The position numbers and the translations under genes are program-made. Below, piece after piece: positions 26,566-35,021 of a stretch of DNA of 64,000 nt. The stretch is from G965276765 sp965276825 (GTDB taxonomy: Bacteria; Actinomycetota; Acidimicrobiia; Acidimicrobiales; Palsa-688): NCBI GenBank assembly GCA_965276825.1, contig OZ255630.1, forward strand, positions 2,976,001 to 3,040,000, read 5' to 3'. Position 1 is the first letter of the stretch, and each line of letters opens with the position of its first letter. Under the pieces are notes generated by a model that searched no databases, was not told the origin of the DNA, and saw only the letters and a list, made by a program, of their open reading frames with translations.

Positions 26566-27746
26566 GTGCCAGGTCACATCTACAAAACGCCGAAGGGGTG
26601 GCGGGCGATGGTCGACATCGGCATCGACCGACTCACCGGGCGTCGCCGCCAGCGCCGCATCGGCCCGTTCCGGTCCCGCCGTGAGGCCGAGCTCGCTGCG
26701 GCGAAGATCGTCGCCGAGGCGGCGTCGGGACAAGTGAGCGATCCACGCGCCGTCACGCTCACCCAGTACCTCCGGGAGCAGTGGCTCCCCGCACGGGAAA
26801 TTCGCGGTGTCAAGCCCACAACACTGGCCAACTACCGGTGGATCTGCGAGACCTACCTGATACCGCGGCTCGGGACGATTCGTCTCGCGAAGCTCGCGCC
26901 GCCCGACATCGTGGCCTTCTTCGACACCTTCTCCAGGGAGCCTGGCAGAGGAGGCAAGCCCCGTTCGACCCGAACGATCGCTCTCACCCATCGCGTGCTG
27001 TCGATGGGCCTCGCCCACGCCGTGCGCGCTGGGGTAATTTCACGCAACCCAGCCGTCGGCGCCAGGGCCGATCTGCCCCGAGGCACCCCACGGCAGAGAC
27101 GACGATCTGGACCCCTGAGCAGCTCGGCCGCTTCCTCGAGGCCATGGTCGGTGACCGGTTACACGCGCTGTGGGTCCTCGCTGCGACGACCGGTATGCGC
27201 CGGGGTGAGCTGTGCGGCCTGGGCTGGGAGGACGTGGATCTCAACGAGGCGGTTCTTACCGTCCGCCGAGCGAGGGTCATGGTCCATGGCGTGCCCGCGG
27301 ACACCACTCCCAAGACCAGCGCGGGTGAGCGCACCATCGGCCTGGACGAGGTGACCGTCGATGTCCTGCGGGCGCATCGGCGGCGGCGTCAGCACGACGA
27401 GGAAGTCGCATGCGCCCCAGGATTCTGGCACGGGCAGAACTACGTTTTCACCGACGAGATCGGCCGGCCCCTCATCCCCGAATATGTGACAAAAAGCTTT
27501 GCAAGGCCTGTCCGCCGCGCCGGACTGCCCTCCATCCGTCTCCACGACACGCGTCACTCGTATGCCACTGCCATGCTCCGGGCCGGTGTCGACGTGAAGG
27601 TCGTCGCCGGACGCCTCGGCCACTCCAGCACCGTGATCACCCAGAACGTTTACCAACATCGCGTCGAGCAGCTTGATCGGGACGCCGCTCAACGCGTGGC
27701 CGGGTTGATCTTCGGGCAGCCTCAGGAGCAGTCCGGTCCCCGGTAA
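26566..27746 (+). pseudogene. Tyrosine recombinase/integrase, frameshifted
   Basis: The GTG at 26566 has AAGGAG upstream. The N-terminal half includes the AP2-like arm-binding part (GHIYKTPKGWRAMVDIG, RIGPFRSRREAELAAAKI) and the SAM-like core-binding domain (LANYRWICETYLIPRLG). After ARADLPRG near 27090 the frame breaks; the catalytic domain lies in the next frame: TTGMRRGELCGLGWEDVDL with the first Arg, LHDTRHSYATAML with His-x-x-Arg, GRLGHSSTVITQNVYQH with the last His and the nucleophile Tyr. The span (1181) is one base short of a multiple of three. All catalytic residues survive in DNA but not in one reading frame. Confidence 0.85.
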
Positions 27747-28051
27747 CCACCTCTGGACCCATCAAAGATTAGCCCGGCCACCAACTCCGCAGCAGCGCGC
27801 TGCTCGGCCAGGCTGACCGGGACGTCCAACGCGAGATGCCACTGCCCGCACCAGCGGTACGTCCTGGCCCCGTGCTCTGCCCGATGCGCAGCCATGATCG
27901 CCGCACGCCGCCAACGCCGGACATCGCCGACCTGGTTTTCGTCAACGGCCAAGCCGGTACCGCCGGCGCGACGGAGGTCGCTCTCGATCGAAGCCGAGAG
28001 ACGGCGGCTCCGCTCGGCCTCAAGATCGACGACTCGATGTGCTCGACTCAT
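27722..28051 (-). CDS. Hypothetical protein convergent with the integrase
   Basis: A 109-residue frame from an ATG at 28051 with CGGAGA upstream; its 3' end overlaps the integrase 3' end by 25 bp. The sequence (RVVDLEAERSRRLSASIESD, RRWRRAAIMAAHRAEHGART, YRWCGQWHLALDVPVSLAEQ) is helical and basic, with no recognised domain. It occupies the space between the integrase and tRNA-Arg, so it may be the last element gene. Confidence 0.5.
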   Translation of the reverse strand: MSRAHRVVDLEAERSRRLSASIESDLRRAGGTGLAVDENQVGDVRRWRRAAIMAAHRAEHGARTYRWCGQWHLALDVPVSLAEQRAAAELVAGLIFDGSRGGYRGPDCS

Positions 28052-28140
28052 CCGGCTCTCCGTTACCGAAAGGTTGCAACTCTCATGCCGGTCCCACACC
28101 CGCAGGTACCTAAAACCCCGCTGACCAGGACTTTTTGCAG

Positions 28141-28213
28141 TGCACTCGGAGGGATTCGAACCCCCAACCTTCTGATCCGTAGTCAGATGCTCTATCCGTT
28201 GAGCTACGAGTGC
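28141..28213 (-). tRNA. tRNA-Arg (anticodon ACG)
   Basis: The minus strand folds as a 73-base cloverleaf: acceptor GCACTCG/CGAGTGC with discriminator A, D-arm AGCTCAACGGATAGAGC, anticodon stem TCTGA/TCAGA with loop CTACGGA (anticodon ACG), and T-arm GGTTCGAATCC. Its 3' end faces the integrase gene 395 bp away, the arrangement expected when an element has inserted at a tRNA 3' end. Confidence 0.95.
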
Positions 28214-28760
28214 GTACGGCCAATCAAGTGTAGTAGGTCGTCGCGACGACGCTCACGGTCCGGCCGATACCCGGCGCCTGGGCAGTCGTCGAAGAACCAC
28301 GGTCACTCGGTGGCGCTGAGAGCGCTGACGACCGGCCGTAGATCTGGGGCACTCTCCCGAGCGTCCGAAGGACCACGCCCCCTCGCAGGTCGTGTCACTC
28401 GAATCGGGTCGCCACCGAGCGGCGCCCACCAGCAGGACGAGCGTCGCCGGCGCCTCATTCCCCGCCAGCTGCAGAGCAGCTGGCCCAGAGATTGGCGGTC
28501 ACGGACCCGCGTGGAGCGCCGTGGACCTCCCGCAGATCTCGGCGCACCTGTCGATCGCCCGAAAAACCCTCCGCACGCGGCGCCCCGGCACGCGAGACCC
28601 CCGGCACGCGGCGGCCCCGGCACGCGACACCCTCCGCACGCTGGACGAGCCGCACGCGACACCCCCCCACGCAACGGCCCCGGCACGCGAAACCATCTCG
28701 GCCTGGTGGAACCCGGCTCAGCGGGAGCAAGGACGGGACCAAGGGCGAGGAGCGCGGGGC
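28214..28760. other. Gene-free stretch containing a short degenerate tandem array
   Basis: No frame on either strand looks like a real protein; the open frames here are Arg/Gly-rich by-products of the repeat array at 28571-28693. It is downstream of both flanking minus-strand and plus-strand units. Confidence 0.5.
28571..28693. repeat. Degenerate tandem repeats, core CCGGCACGCG
   Basis: About eight imperfect copies of CCGGCACGCG or CCGCACGCG followed by A/G-rich tails (AGACCC, ACACCC, AAACC), spaced about 14-19 bp. Good copies start near 28585, 28601, 28617, 28650 and 28680. Spacing is too short and too variable for a CRISPR array. Confidence 0.7.
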
Positions 28761-29912
28761 CTACCCCGACCCGGGGGTGCTGTTGGTGGGAAACGCCGTG
28801 GTCGTGGTGGTCGACGCCGTCGTCCCGGTCGTGCCCGTCGTGGAGGAGACCGCCCCACCGGGGAGGGTGGTGCTCGTGGTCGAGGAGGTGGAGCTGGTGG
28901 TGGAGCTCGACGAGGGCGCCGGCATGAGGAAGGTCAGCGTGGCCACCTGGGCCTTGGTGGGCGAGCCGGCCAGGGGGGTGACGGTGACGGTCAGGGTGTC
29001 GGGGTGCCCGAGGACGGGGCCCAGGGGGGCGAAGGTGATGGCTTTGGCCGAGCCGGCGGCCAGATCGACGAAGTCGCGCTTCGACGAGGTCCCCGTCGAG
29101 TTGGAGATCGCCGCGATCACGGTCAGGTTGGGCTCGGGCTGGTTGCCGGTGTCCCCGACGACGACGGTCACCACCAGCTGGCTGCTCGGCGTCAGGATCT
29201 GCACGGCCCTGCGGCGGTCGATCGGCGCCGGGTTGGTGCTGAGGGCGACGATGGCGATGCTGTGGACAGCCGCCAGGCTGATGCGGCTGTGCAACGAGGT
29301 GAGCCAGACCTGCAGGCCGGTCGGGGTGAACAGGGTCGGGTCGCTCACCCACACGGAACCGGGGGCGCGCACGCCGAGCGAGGCCGGCAGGCCGTTGGCG
29401 AAGAGCTGGTAGGCGGCGTCGGCGACCTGGAGCTGCTGGGAAGAGCGGGCCACGGCCTGGCTGGTGCCTGCGGTCGACGTCCTGGCCGGGGCGGAGAGCT
29501 GCCGGCGCACGGCCACGGCCAGGTTGGCGGTCGCCTGGTCTCGTACGAGCAGGCAGGTCTCGAGCAGCCCGGCCTCGCCCTGCAGCGCGCTCGGCGCCCG
29601 CAGCCTCTGGTAGGCGTGCAGGGTGGACGAGGTCCCGTCGACCATCGCCCGGAGGTTGGATTCGAGGGCGCCGGCACCGACCGTGGAGGTCGATGACCGG
29701 AGGGCGACCAGCTGCCGGCCCGTCACCTCGGAAGCGGTGATGAGCGGGCGGACGCGGTCGTACCACGCCTGCCCTGCGAGGGTTCGGGCAGGCGCCTGGG
29801 AGGCAGACTTGGTGGACGCGTCGATCAGCAGCACGAGGAGCGTGACCACCAGCCCGACGACGATCCACCGTCGTCCGCCTCCCCGTCGCGAGGAGCGGCC
29901 AGCCAGCGCCAT
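28761..29912 (-). CDS. Membrane-anchored exported protein with Ser/Thr-rich tail
   Basis: A 383-residue protein from the ATG at 29912; a GTG 8 codons earlier is also possible. A basic start (RSSRRGGGRRW) and one hydrophobic segment (IVVGLVVTLLVLLID) indicate an N-terminal membrane anchor with the rest outside. The middle is a helical region, then a beta-rich domain (QLVVTVVVGDTGNQPEPNLT, TLTVTVTPL). The C-terminal 50 residues are almost all Ser, Thr, Gly and Pro. Similar tails are seen on other surface proteins here, such as the PP2C at the right edge. Function unknown. Confidence 0.65.
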   Translation of the reverse strand: MALAGRSSRRGGGRRWIVVGLVVTLLVLLIDASTKSASQAPARTLAGQAWYDRVRPLITASEVTGRQLVALRSSTSTVGAGALESNLRAMVDGTSSTLHAYQRLRAPSALQGEAGLLETCLLVRDQATANLAVAVRRQLSAPARTSTAGTSQAVARSSQQLQVADAAYQLFANGLPASLGVRAPGSVWVSDPTLFTPTGLQVWLTSLHSRISLAAVHSIAIVALSTNPAPIDRRRAVQILTPSSQLVVTVVVGDTGNQPEPNLTVIAAISNSTGTSSKRDFVDLAAGSAKAITFAPLGPVLGHPDTLTVTVTPLAGSPTKAQVATLTFLMPAPSSSSTTSSTSSTTSTTLPGGAVSSTTGTTGTTASTTTTTAFPTNSTPGSG

Positions 29913-29970
29913 CGCCGGACAGCGTAGCCATGACACCGGTTAGCCACCCGGCGCCTGGCACGCTGAGGGC

Positions 29971-30903
29971 ATGCGCTATCGGCAACTCGGCCGCAGCGGC
30001 CTGACGGTCTCGACCATCGGGCTCGGCTGCAACAACTTCGGCGGACGCCTCGACCTCGACGACTCCCGTCGGGTGATCGACGCCGCCATCGACCACGGCA
30101 TCACCCTCCTCGATACCGCCGACATCTACGGGCGTCGCGGCGGGTCGGAGGCGATCATCGGACAGGTCCTCGAGGGGCGGCGGGACCGGGTCGTGCTCGC
30201 CACCAAGTGGGGGGCCGACATGGGGATCGGCGAAGGCTGGGCGCGGGGGTCGCGACGTTACATCCGCAGGGCGGTGGAGGACTCGCTCCGGCGTCTCCGC
30301 ACCGACTGGATCGACCTGTACCAGATGCACGTCCCCGATCCCCTCACCCCCATCGAGGAGACCATCGCCGCCCTCGACGAGCTCGTCACCGAGGGCAAGG
30401 TGCGCTACGTCGGGTCGTCCAACTTCCGGTCGTGGGAGGTGGCCGACGCCGACTGGGTGGCCCGCCGCGACCACCGCGAGCGGTTCGTCTCCGCGCAGAA
30501 CCACTACTCGCTCCTCGAGCGGGAGGTGGAGACCGACCTGCTGGCCGCCTGCGAGCGCTTCGGTGTCGGGGTGCTGCCCTTCTTCCCGCTGGCCAACGGC
30601 CTGCTGACCGGCAAGTACCGGCGGGGGGAGCCGGCGCCGGAGGGGACGCGCCTGGCCGACCGGCCCATCGACGAGTCCGTCTACGACACCCTCGAAGCGC
30701 TGACCGAGCTCGCCGATGGCCGCCAGCACAGCCTGCTGGATCTGGCCTTTGCCGCCCTCCTGGCCCAGCCGGCGGTGGCGTCGGTGATCGCCGGCGCCAC
30801 CCGTCCCGAGCAGATCGCCGCCAATGTGACCGCCGGCGAGTGGGAGCTCGACGCCACCGATGTCGCCGCTCTCCGTGAGGTGCTCAGCGCTAAGAGCGAT
30901 TGA
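29971..30903 (+). CDS. Aldo/keto reductase
   Basis: A 310-residue enzyme of normal family length. It has the N-terminal MRYRQLGRSGLTVSTIGLGC, the catalytic Asp/Tyr segment LLDTADIYGRRGGSE, the Lys in VVLATKWG, the His in LYQMHVPDP, and YVGSSNFRSWEV. The fold is an NADPH-dependent (beta/alpha)8 barrel that reduces aldehydes or ketones. Substrate is not predictable. It is monocistronic, followed by a convergent gene 8 bp away. Confidence 0.92.
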   Translation: MRYRQLGRSGLTVSTIGLGCNNFGGRLDLDDSRRVIDAAIDHGITLLDTADIYGRRGGSEAIIGQVLEGRRDRVVLATKWGADMGIGEGWARGSRRYIRRAVEDSLRRLRTDWIDLYQMHVPDPLTPIEETIAALDELVTEGKVRYVGSSNFRSWEVADADWVARRDHRERFVSAQNHYSLLEREVETDLLAACERFGVGVLPFFPLANGLLTGKYRRGEPAPEGTRLADRPIDESVYDTLEALTELADGRQHSLLDLAFAALLAQPAVASVIAGATRPEQIAANVTAGEWELDATDVAALREVLSAKSD

Positions 30904-30911
30904 CCAGGGGC

Positions 30912-31367
30912 TCAACTCGGCCCGGCGCCCTCCCGGAGCCGCGCGGACGCCGTGACGAAGAGGCCGGCATCGAGCTTCGACCGCTGCGCGGCGGCGGCGA
31001 TGGCGTCGACGGCGGCGAGCGCGTCGGAGCACACCGGGCCGACGTCGACATCGGGGTGGCGTGAGCGGAGCACCTCCAAGGCGACGACCAACCCGTCCAC
31101 CGCCACCGCGTCGGTCGCCGACGGCGTACGGCTGCGAAAGTCCCCGAGCACGTAGAGGTCGTGGAGTCGGCCGACGGCGCGGGCGTAGAGGAGGACGGCC
31201 CGCTCGAGCTCCTGGGCCTCGAAGGCCGCCTTGCCGTCCCGGCAGGCCTTCTCGGGCCCGAAGGGGTCGAAGGCGAACAGCGGTGGCGACGCCGCTCCGC
31301 CAGCCGTCTCTTCCGGTGTGCCGCCCCGCTCCCGCATCGCCGCCTCATCGCCGTTGCCCGCCGTCAA
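30912..31367 (-). CDS. Hypothetical helical protein
   Basis: A 151-codon frame; the start is uncertain (GTG at 31367, or an ATG 10 codons in). It has a Gly/Ala-rich N-terminus and an ordered part (FAFDPFGPEKACRDGKAAFE, ELERAVLLYARAVGRLHDLY, DGLVVALEVLRSRHPDVDVG, ALAAVDAIAAAAQRSKLD) that looks like a TPR-like helical bundle. No catalytic motif. The gene is convergent with the aldo/keto reductase. Confidence 0.55.
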   Translation of the reverse strand: MTAGNGDEAAMRERGGTPEETAGGAASPPLFAFDPFGPEKACRDGKAAFEAQELERAVLLYARAVGRLHDLYVLGDFRSRTPSATDAVAVDGLVVALEVLRSRHPDVDVGPVCSDALAAVDAIAAAAQRSKLDAGLFVTASARLREGAGPS

Positions 31368-31428
31368 CGGGTCGCCCTACCCACTGGGCGCCCGATTCTC
31401 CCAAGCAGGGCGGCGGGCCGGCCCCGGG

Positions 31429-32130
31429 TCAGAGGTCGGCGGTGAGCAGCTTCACGACGGCCTCGGTGTCGCACAGGTCCTCGAGCACGGCGTCGGCGCC
31501 GAGCACCCCGAGCTCGGCGAGGGTCGAGTGGCCGGTGGCCACCAGCACGCATCTCGCCCCTGCGGCGCGGGCGCACGCCAGGTCGAGCGGCGTGTCGCCG
31601 ATCACCCAGACATCCTCGGGCTCGAGGCGCAGCTCGTGGCGCTCGGCGGCGCGCACCATGGCGACGGGCACCAGGGCGTTGCGGTCGTCGTCGTCGCTGC
31701 CGTACGCGCCGACGTCGAGGTCGAGGAGACCGTCGAGACCGAACGCGGCCAGCTTGATGACGGCGTTGGGGGCGATGTTGCCGGTCAGCACCCCGCAGAG
31801 CAGCCGGTCGTCGGCCGCCAGGCGTCGCAGCACCTCTCGGGCTCCGGGACAGGCCGACCCCTCGACGGCGATGTCGGGTGCCACCTCGGCGAGTCGGTCC
31901 TCCAGGCGCCGGAGGACGGCGACCACGGTGTCGTCGACGTCGGTGGTCACGTCGAGGCGCCGCAGGTAGTCGCGGACGATCTGGGGGTCCGTGCGCCCGC
32001 TGGTCGGGGGACGCTCGTCGGGGAGGCGACCGACGACGTCGGAGACCGCCAGCTCGAACGAGGCGATCCCGAGCGGGCCGGCGCGCAGCAACGTCCCGTC
32101 GATGTCCCAGAGCAGCAGGCGGCGGACCAC
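31429..32130 (-). CDS. HAD-superfamily phosphatase (phosphoglycolate phosphatase-like)
   Basis: A 233-residue protein from the GTG at 32130. HAD motif I is LLLWDIDGTLL (nucleophile and acid/base Asp), motif II is LLCGVLTGNIAPNA, and motif IV is VWVIGDTPLDLACARAAGA. A cap domain sits between motifs I and II. The family hydrolyses small phosphate esters in the cytoplasm. The start is 126 bp from the divergent pgi gene, so the two may share a promoter region. Confidence 0.88.
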   Translation of the reverse strand: MVRRLLLWDIDGTLLRAGPLGIASFELAVSDVVGRLPDERPPTSGRTDPQIVRDYLRRLDVTTDVDDTVVAVLRRLEDRLAEVAPDIAVEGSACPGAREVLRRLAADDRLLCGVLTGNIAPNAVIKLAAFGLDGLLDLDVGAYGSDDDDRNALVPVAMVRAAERHELRLEPEDVWVIGDTPLDLACARAAGARCVLVATGHSTLAELGVLGADAVLEDLCDTEAVVKLLTADL

Positions 32131-32255
32131 CCGGTCACCGTAGCGGCGACCAGACGGCGACCCACGGTCGCACACACCGACCGACGCGGGTTGCCGGAGC
32201 CGGCCGGCGGGCAGACTCCGGGAGCCGGCCCGCCGCCCCTGAGGAGTCGCCGCCC

Positions 32256-33887
32256 ATGCCGATCGAGTCCGTCCGCATCACCGACACCGCGGAGTGGAGG
32301 GCGCTCGCCGCCCACCAGGCCGAGCTCTCCGGTCGGCACCTTCGCGAACTCTTCGCCGACGACCCGACCCGTGGTGAGACCCTCACCGTCGACGCCGCCG
32401 ACCTGCACCTCGACTACTCCAAGAACCGTCTGACCGCCGAGACGATCGGTCTGCTCACCGCCGTCGCCCGCCGGGCCGGGCTCGAGGAGCGCATCGCGGC
32501 GATGTGGGCCGGCGAGCACATCAACGTCACCGAGGACCGCGCCGTGCTCCACGTCGCCCTGCGCGCGCCGCGCGGGACCCGCATCGTGACGGGGGGGCGC
32601 GACGTGGTCCCCGACGTCCACGCCGTGCTCGACCGGATGGGCCGCTTCGCCGATGCCGTCCGCTCGGGGGCGTGGGTCGGCCACACCGGCAAGCGCATCA
32701 CCACGGTGGTCAACATCGGCATCGGTGGCTCCGACCTCGGGCCGGCCATGGCGTACCAGGCGCTGCTCGACCAGGGTGACCGGTCGCTGCGCTGCCGGTT
32801 CGTGTCCAACGTCGACGGCAGCGACATCTGGGAGGCCACCGCCGACCTCGATCCGGCCGAGACGCTCTTCGTGGTCAGCTCCAAGACCTTCACGACCCTC
32901 GAGACGATCACCAACGCGACCAGCGCCAGGGACTGGTTGATCAGCGCCCTCGGGGACCCGGCGGCGGTCGCCAAGCACTTCGTGGCGGTGTCGACCAACG
33001 CCGAGAAGGTGCGCGAGTTCGGCATCGACACCGACAACATGTTCGGCTTCTGGGACTGGGTCGGGGGCCGCTACTCCTACGACTCGGCCATCGGCCTGTC
33101 CCTGATGGTGTCGATCGGCCACGCCGCCTTCGTGGAGATGCTCGGAGGCTTCCGGGCCATCGACGAGCACGTCCGCGACAGCCCCTTCGAGTCGAACCTG
33201 CCGGTGCTCATGGGCCTGATCGGCGTCTGGTACTACGACCTGTGGGGCGCAGAGACCCAGGCCATCCTCCCCTACAACCACTACCTGGCCCGATTTCCCG
33301 ACTACCTGCAGCAGCTCGAGATGGAGAGCAACGGCAAGAGCGTCACGCTGGCGGGCGAGCCCGTCGACCTCCCCACCGGGCCCGTCGTGTGGGGGACGCC
33401 GGGGACCAACGGCCAGCACGCCTACTACCAGCTGATCCACCAGGGGACCCGGCTCATCCCGGCCGACTTCATCGGCTTCCTGCAGCCCAACCACCGCGTC
33501 GCCACCCACCACGACCTGCTGATGGCCAACTTCTTCGCCCAGACCGAAGCCCTCGCCTTCGGCAGGACGCGCGACGAGGTCGTCGCCGACGGGGTCCCGG
33601 CGCCCCAGGTCCCCCATCGGGTGTTCGCCGGCAACCACCCCACCAACACGCTCCTCGCCCCCGAGCTCACCCCCCGCGTGCTGGGCGAGCTGGTGGCGAC
33701 CTACGAGCACCGGGTGCTCACCCAGGGCGTGGTGTGGGGGATCAACTCCTTCGACCAGTGGGGCGTCGAGCTCGGCAAGGCGCTCGCCCAGAGGATCGTC
33801 CCCCAGCTCAGCTCCGAGGCCGAGCCGGCCCTCGACCACGACAGCTCGACCAACGCGCTGATCCGGCGCTACCGCGCCGCCAACTAG
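32256..33887 (+). CDS. pgi: Glucose-6-phosphate isomerase
   Basis: A 543-residue enzyme, start ATG 32256 with GAGGAG at 32241. It interconverts glucose 6-phosphate and fructose 6-phosphate. PGI hallmarks in order: LHLDYSKNRLT, NVTEDRAVLHVALRAP, VNIGIGGSDLGPAMAY, FVVSSKTFTTLET, MEMESNGKSV-type segment, GTNGQHAYYQLIHQGT with the catalytic His, VFAGNHPTNTLL, and INSFDQWGVELGKALA. It is complete with the C-terminal Lys-type region. A 6-phosphofructokinase is at 47970, so two glycolytic steps are in this window though not in one operon. Confidence 0.96.
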   Translation: MPIESVRITDTAEWRALAAHQAELSGRHLRELFADDPTRGETLTVDAADLHLDYSKNRLTAETIGLLTAVARRAGLEERIAAMWAGEHINVTEDRAVLHVALRAPRGTRIVTGGRDVVPDVHAVLDRMGRFADAVRSGAWVGHTGKRITTVVNIGIGGSDLGPAMAYQALLDQGDRSLRCRFVSNVDGSDIWEATADLDPAETLFVVSSKTFTTLETITNATSARDWLISALGDPAAVAKHFVAVSTNAEKVREFGIDTDNMFGFWDWVGGRYSYDSAIGLSLMVSIGHAAFVEMLGGFRAIDEHVRDSPFESNLPVLMGLIGVWYYDLWGAETQAILPYNHYLARFPDYLQQLEMESNGKSVTLAGEPVDLPTGPVVWGTPGTNGQHAYYQLIHQGTRLIPADFIGFLQPNHRVATHHDLLMANFFAQTEALAFGRTRDEVVADGVPAPQVPHRVFAGNHPTNTLLAPELTPRVLGELVATYEHRVLTQGVVWGINSFDQWGVELGKALAQRIVPQLSSEAEPALDHDSSTNALIRRYRAAN

Positions 33888-33897
33888 AGGTCTCAGC

Positions 33898-34995
33898 TCA
33901 GGCGCCGGCCTTCGCCCCCGGGCGGTCGTGGATCGGACCCCCGCGGGTGGAGAGCGACCGGCCGTCGCGCCCGCAATGCGAGGCGAGGATCTCGGCGCAG
34001 ATGGCGATGGCCAGCTGGGGAGCCGATCGACCGCCGAGGTCGAGGCCGATCGGCCGGTGGATGCGCGCCAGGTCCTCATCGGGCCGGCCCGACGCCTCCA
34101 GCCGCTCGATCCGCCGTGACTGCGTGCGGCGCGAGCCCATGGCCCCGATGTAGGGCACGCCTGCGTCGAGGGCGGCGCCGATGGCCGGCACGTCGACGTG
34201 GGGGTCGTGGCTGAGCACGACGAGCGCGCACGAGGCACCCGCCCAGGCCAGCGCCTCCTCGAAGGCGGCCCAGGCGACGTCGGCCCCCGTACCCCCGCGG
34301 TCGTCGGCGGCCTCCGCCGGCCTCCCGTCGACGGACCTGGCCTCCCAACCGAGCAGCCCGGCCTGGGCGTCGATGGCACCGACGAGCTCGCCGCTACCGA
34401 CCACCACCAGCCGCGGGGCGGGCACCCAGGCCTCGACCAGCCAGTCGACGCCCTCGTCCGCCACCCGCCGGGTGCCCCCCTGGCCGGAGGCCAGGAGCGT
34501 GACGGCGTCGGCCACGGCGGCGGGGCCACCCTCGGTGTCGCCCTCCGTGCGCCCGTCGGGGAGGACCACGACGGACGCGACGGCGGCGTCGACGCCGCGC
34601 AGGGGTGTCACCAGCGCGACCGGCGCCCTGGCCGCCAGCCGGCGCCAGAGCACGCCGGGGATGGTCGACGTGGGTTGGAGCAGCAGCTCGGCGCGCCCGC
34701 CGCAGGCCAGCCCGGCCTCCACCACGGCCGGTCCGTGGATGTCGACGACGAAGGACCCGAGGCGGTCGCCGCCCCGGGCGAGGAGCGCGTCGGACGCCGC
34801 CCTGATGCCGTCGCCGCCGGGGACGTGGCCGTGCTGAGCGCCCCCGCCTTCGACCACGACGATCTCGTCACCCGGCCAGGTGCTGAAGCCCTGGAGATCG
34901 ACGACCCTGGCGGCGACGCCGCTGCCCCCACCGGCAACGGCGTCGATGACGGCGGTGGCGGTATCGGGGAGCGAGCTGCGGGAGGACTCGGGCAT
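33898..34995 (-). CDS. XdhC/CoxI family molybdenum-enzyme accessory protein
   Basis: A 365-residue protein. The N-terminal XdhC_CoxI domain shows VAARVVDLQGFSTWPGDEIV, and SFVVDIHGPAVVEAGLACGG with the conserved Cys. The C-terminal Rossmann domain has LVVVGSGELVGAI, VVLSHDPHVDVPAI, YIGAMGSRRTQSRR and IGLDLGGRSAPQLAIAI. XdhC proteins bind and sulfurate molybdenum cofactor for xanthine-dehydrogenase or CO-dehydrogenase-type enzymes. No such hydroxylase is visible here, but a molybdate-responsive-type regulator follows at 35822. It converges on pgi, 10 bp apart. Confidence 0.9.
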   Translation of the reverse strand: MPESSRSSLPDTATAVIDAVAGGGSGVAARVVDLQGFSTWPGDEIVVVEGGGAQHGHVPGGDGIRAASDALLARGGDRLGSFVVDIHGPAVVEAGLACGGRAELLLQPTSTIPGVLWRRLAARAPVALVTPLRGVDAAVASVVVLPDGRTEGDTEGGPAAVADAVTLLASGQGGTRRVADEGVDWLVEAWVPAPRLVVVGSGELVGAIDAQAGLLGWEARSVDGRPAEAADDRGGTGADVAWAAFEEALAWAGASCALVVLSHDPHVDVPAIGAALDAGVPYIGAMGSRRTQSRRIERLEASGRPDEDLARIHRPIGLDLGGRSAPQLAIAICAEILASHCGRDGRSLSTRGGPIHDRPGAKAGA

Positions 34996-35021
34996 GGGCC
35001 CTTCCTACCCGTCTGGCGCCG

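Noticed and set aside
27747..28140. Direct repeat of the tRNA-Arg 3' end as second attachment site
   Set aside because: I searched the element and the left part of the window by eye and found no convincing copy.
28571..28693. CRISPR-like array
   Set aside because: Units are about 10 bp with 4-9 bp gaps, no conserved repeat of 23 bp or more, no unique spacers and no cas genes.
28303..31032. A 909-codon minus-strand frame
   Set aside because: It runs antisense through the aldo/keto reductase and across the repeat array with low-complexity residues; real genes occupy the other frames.
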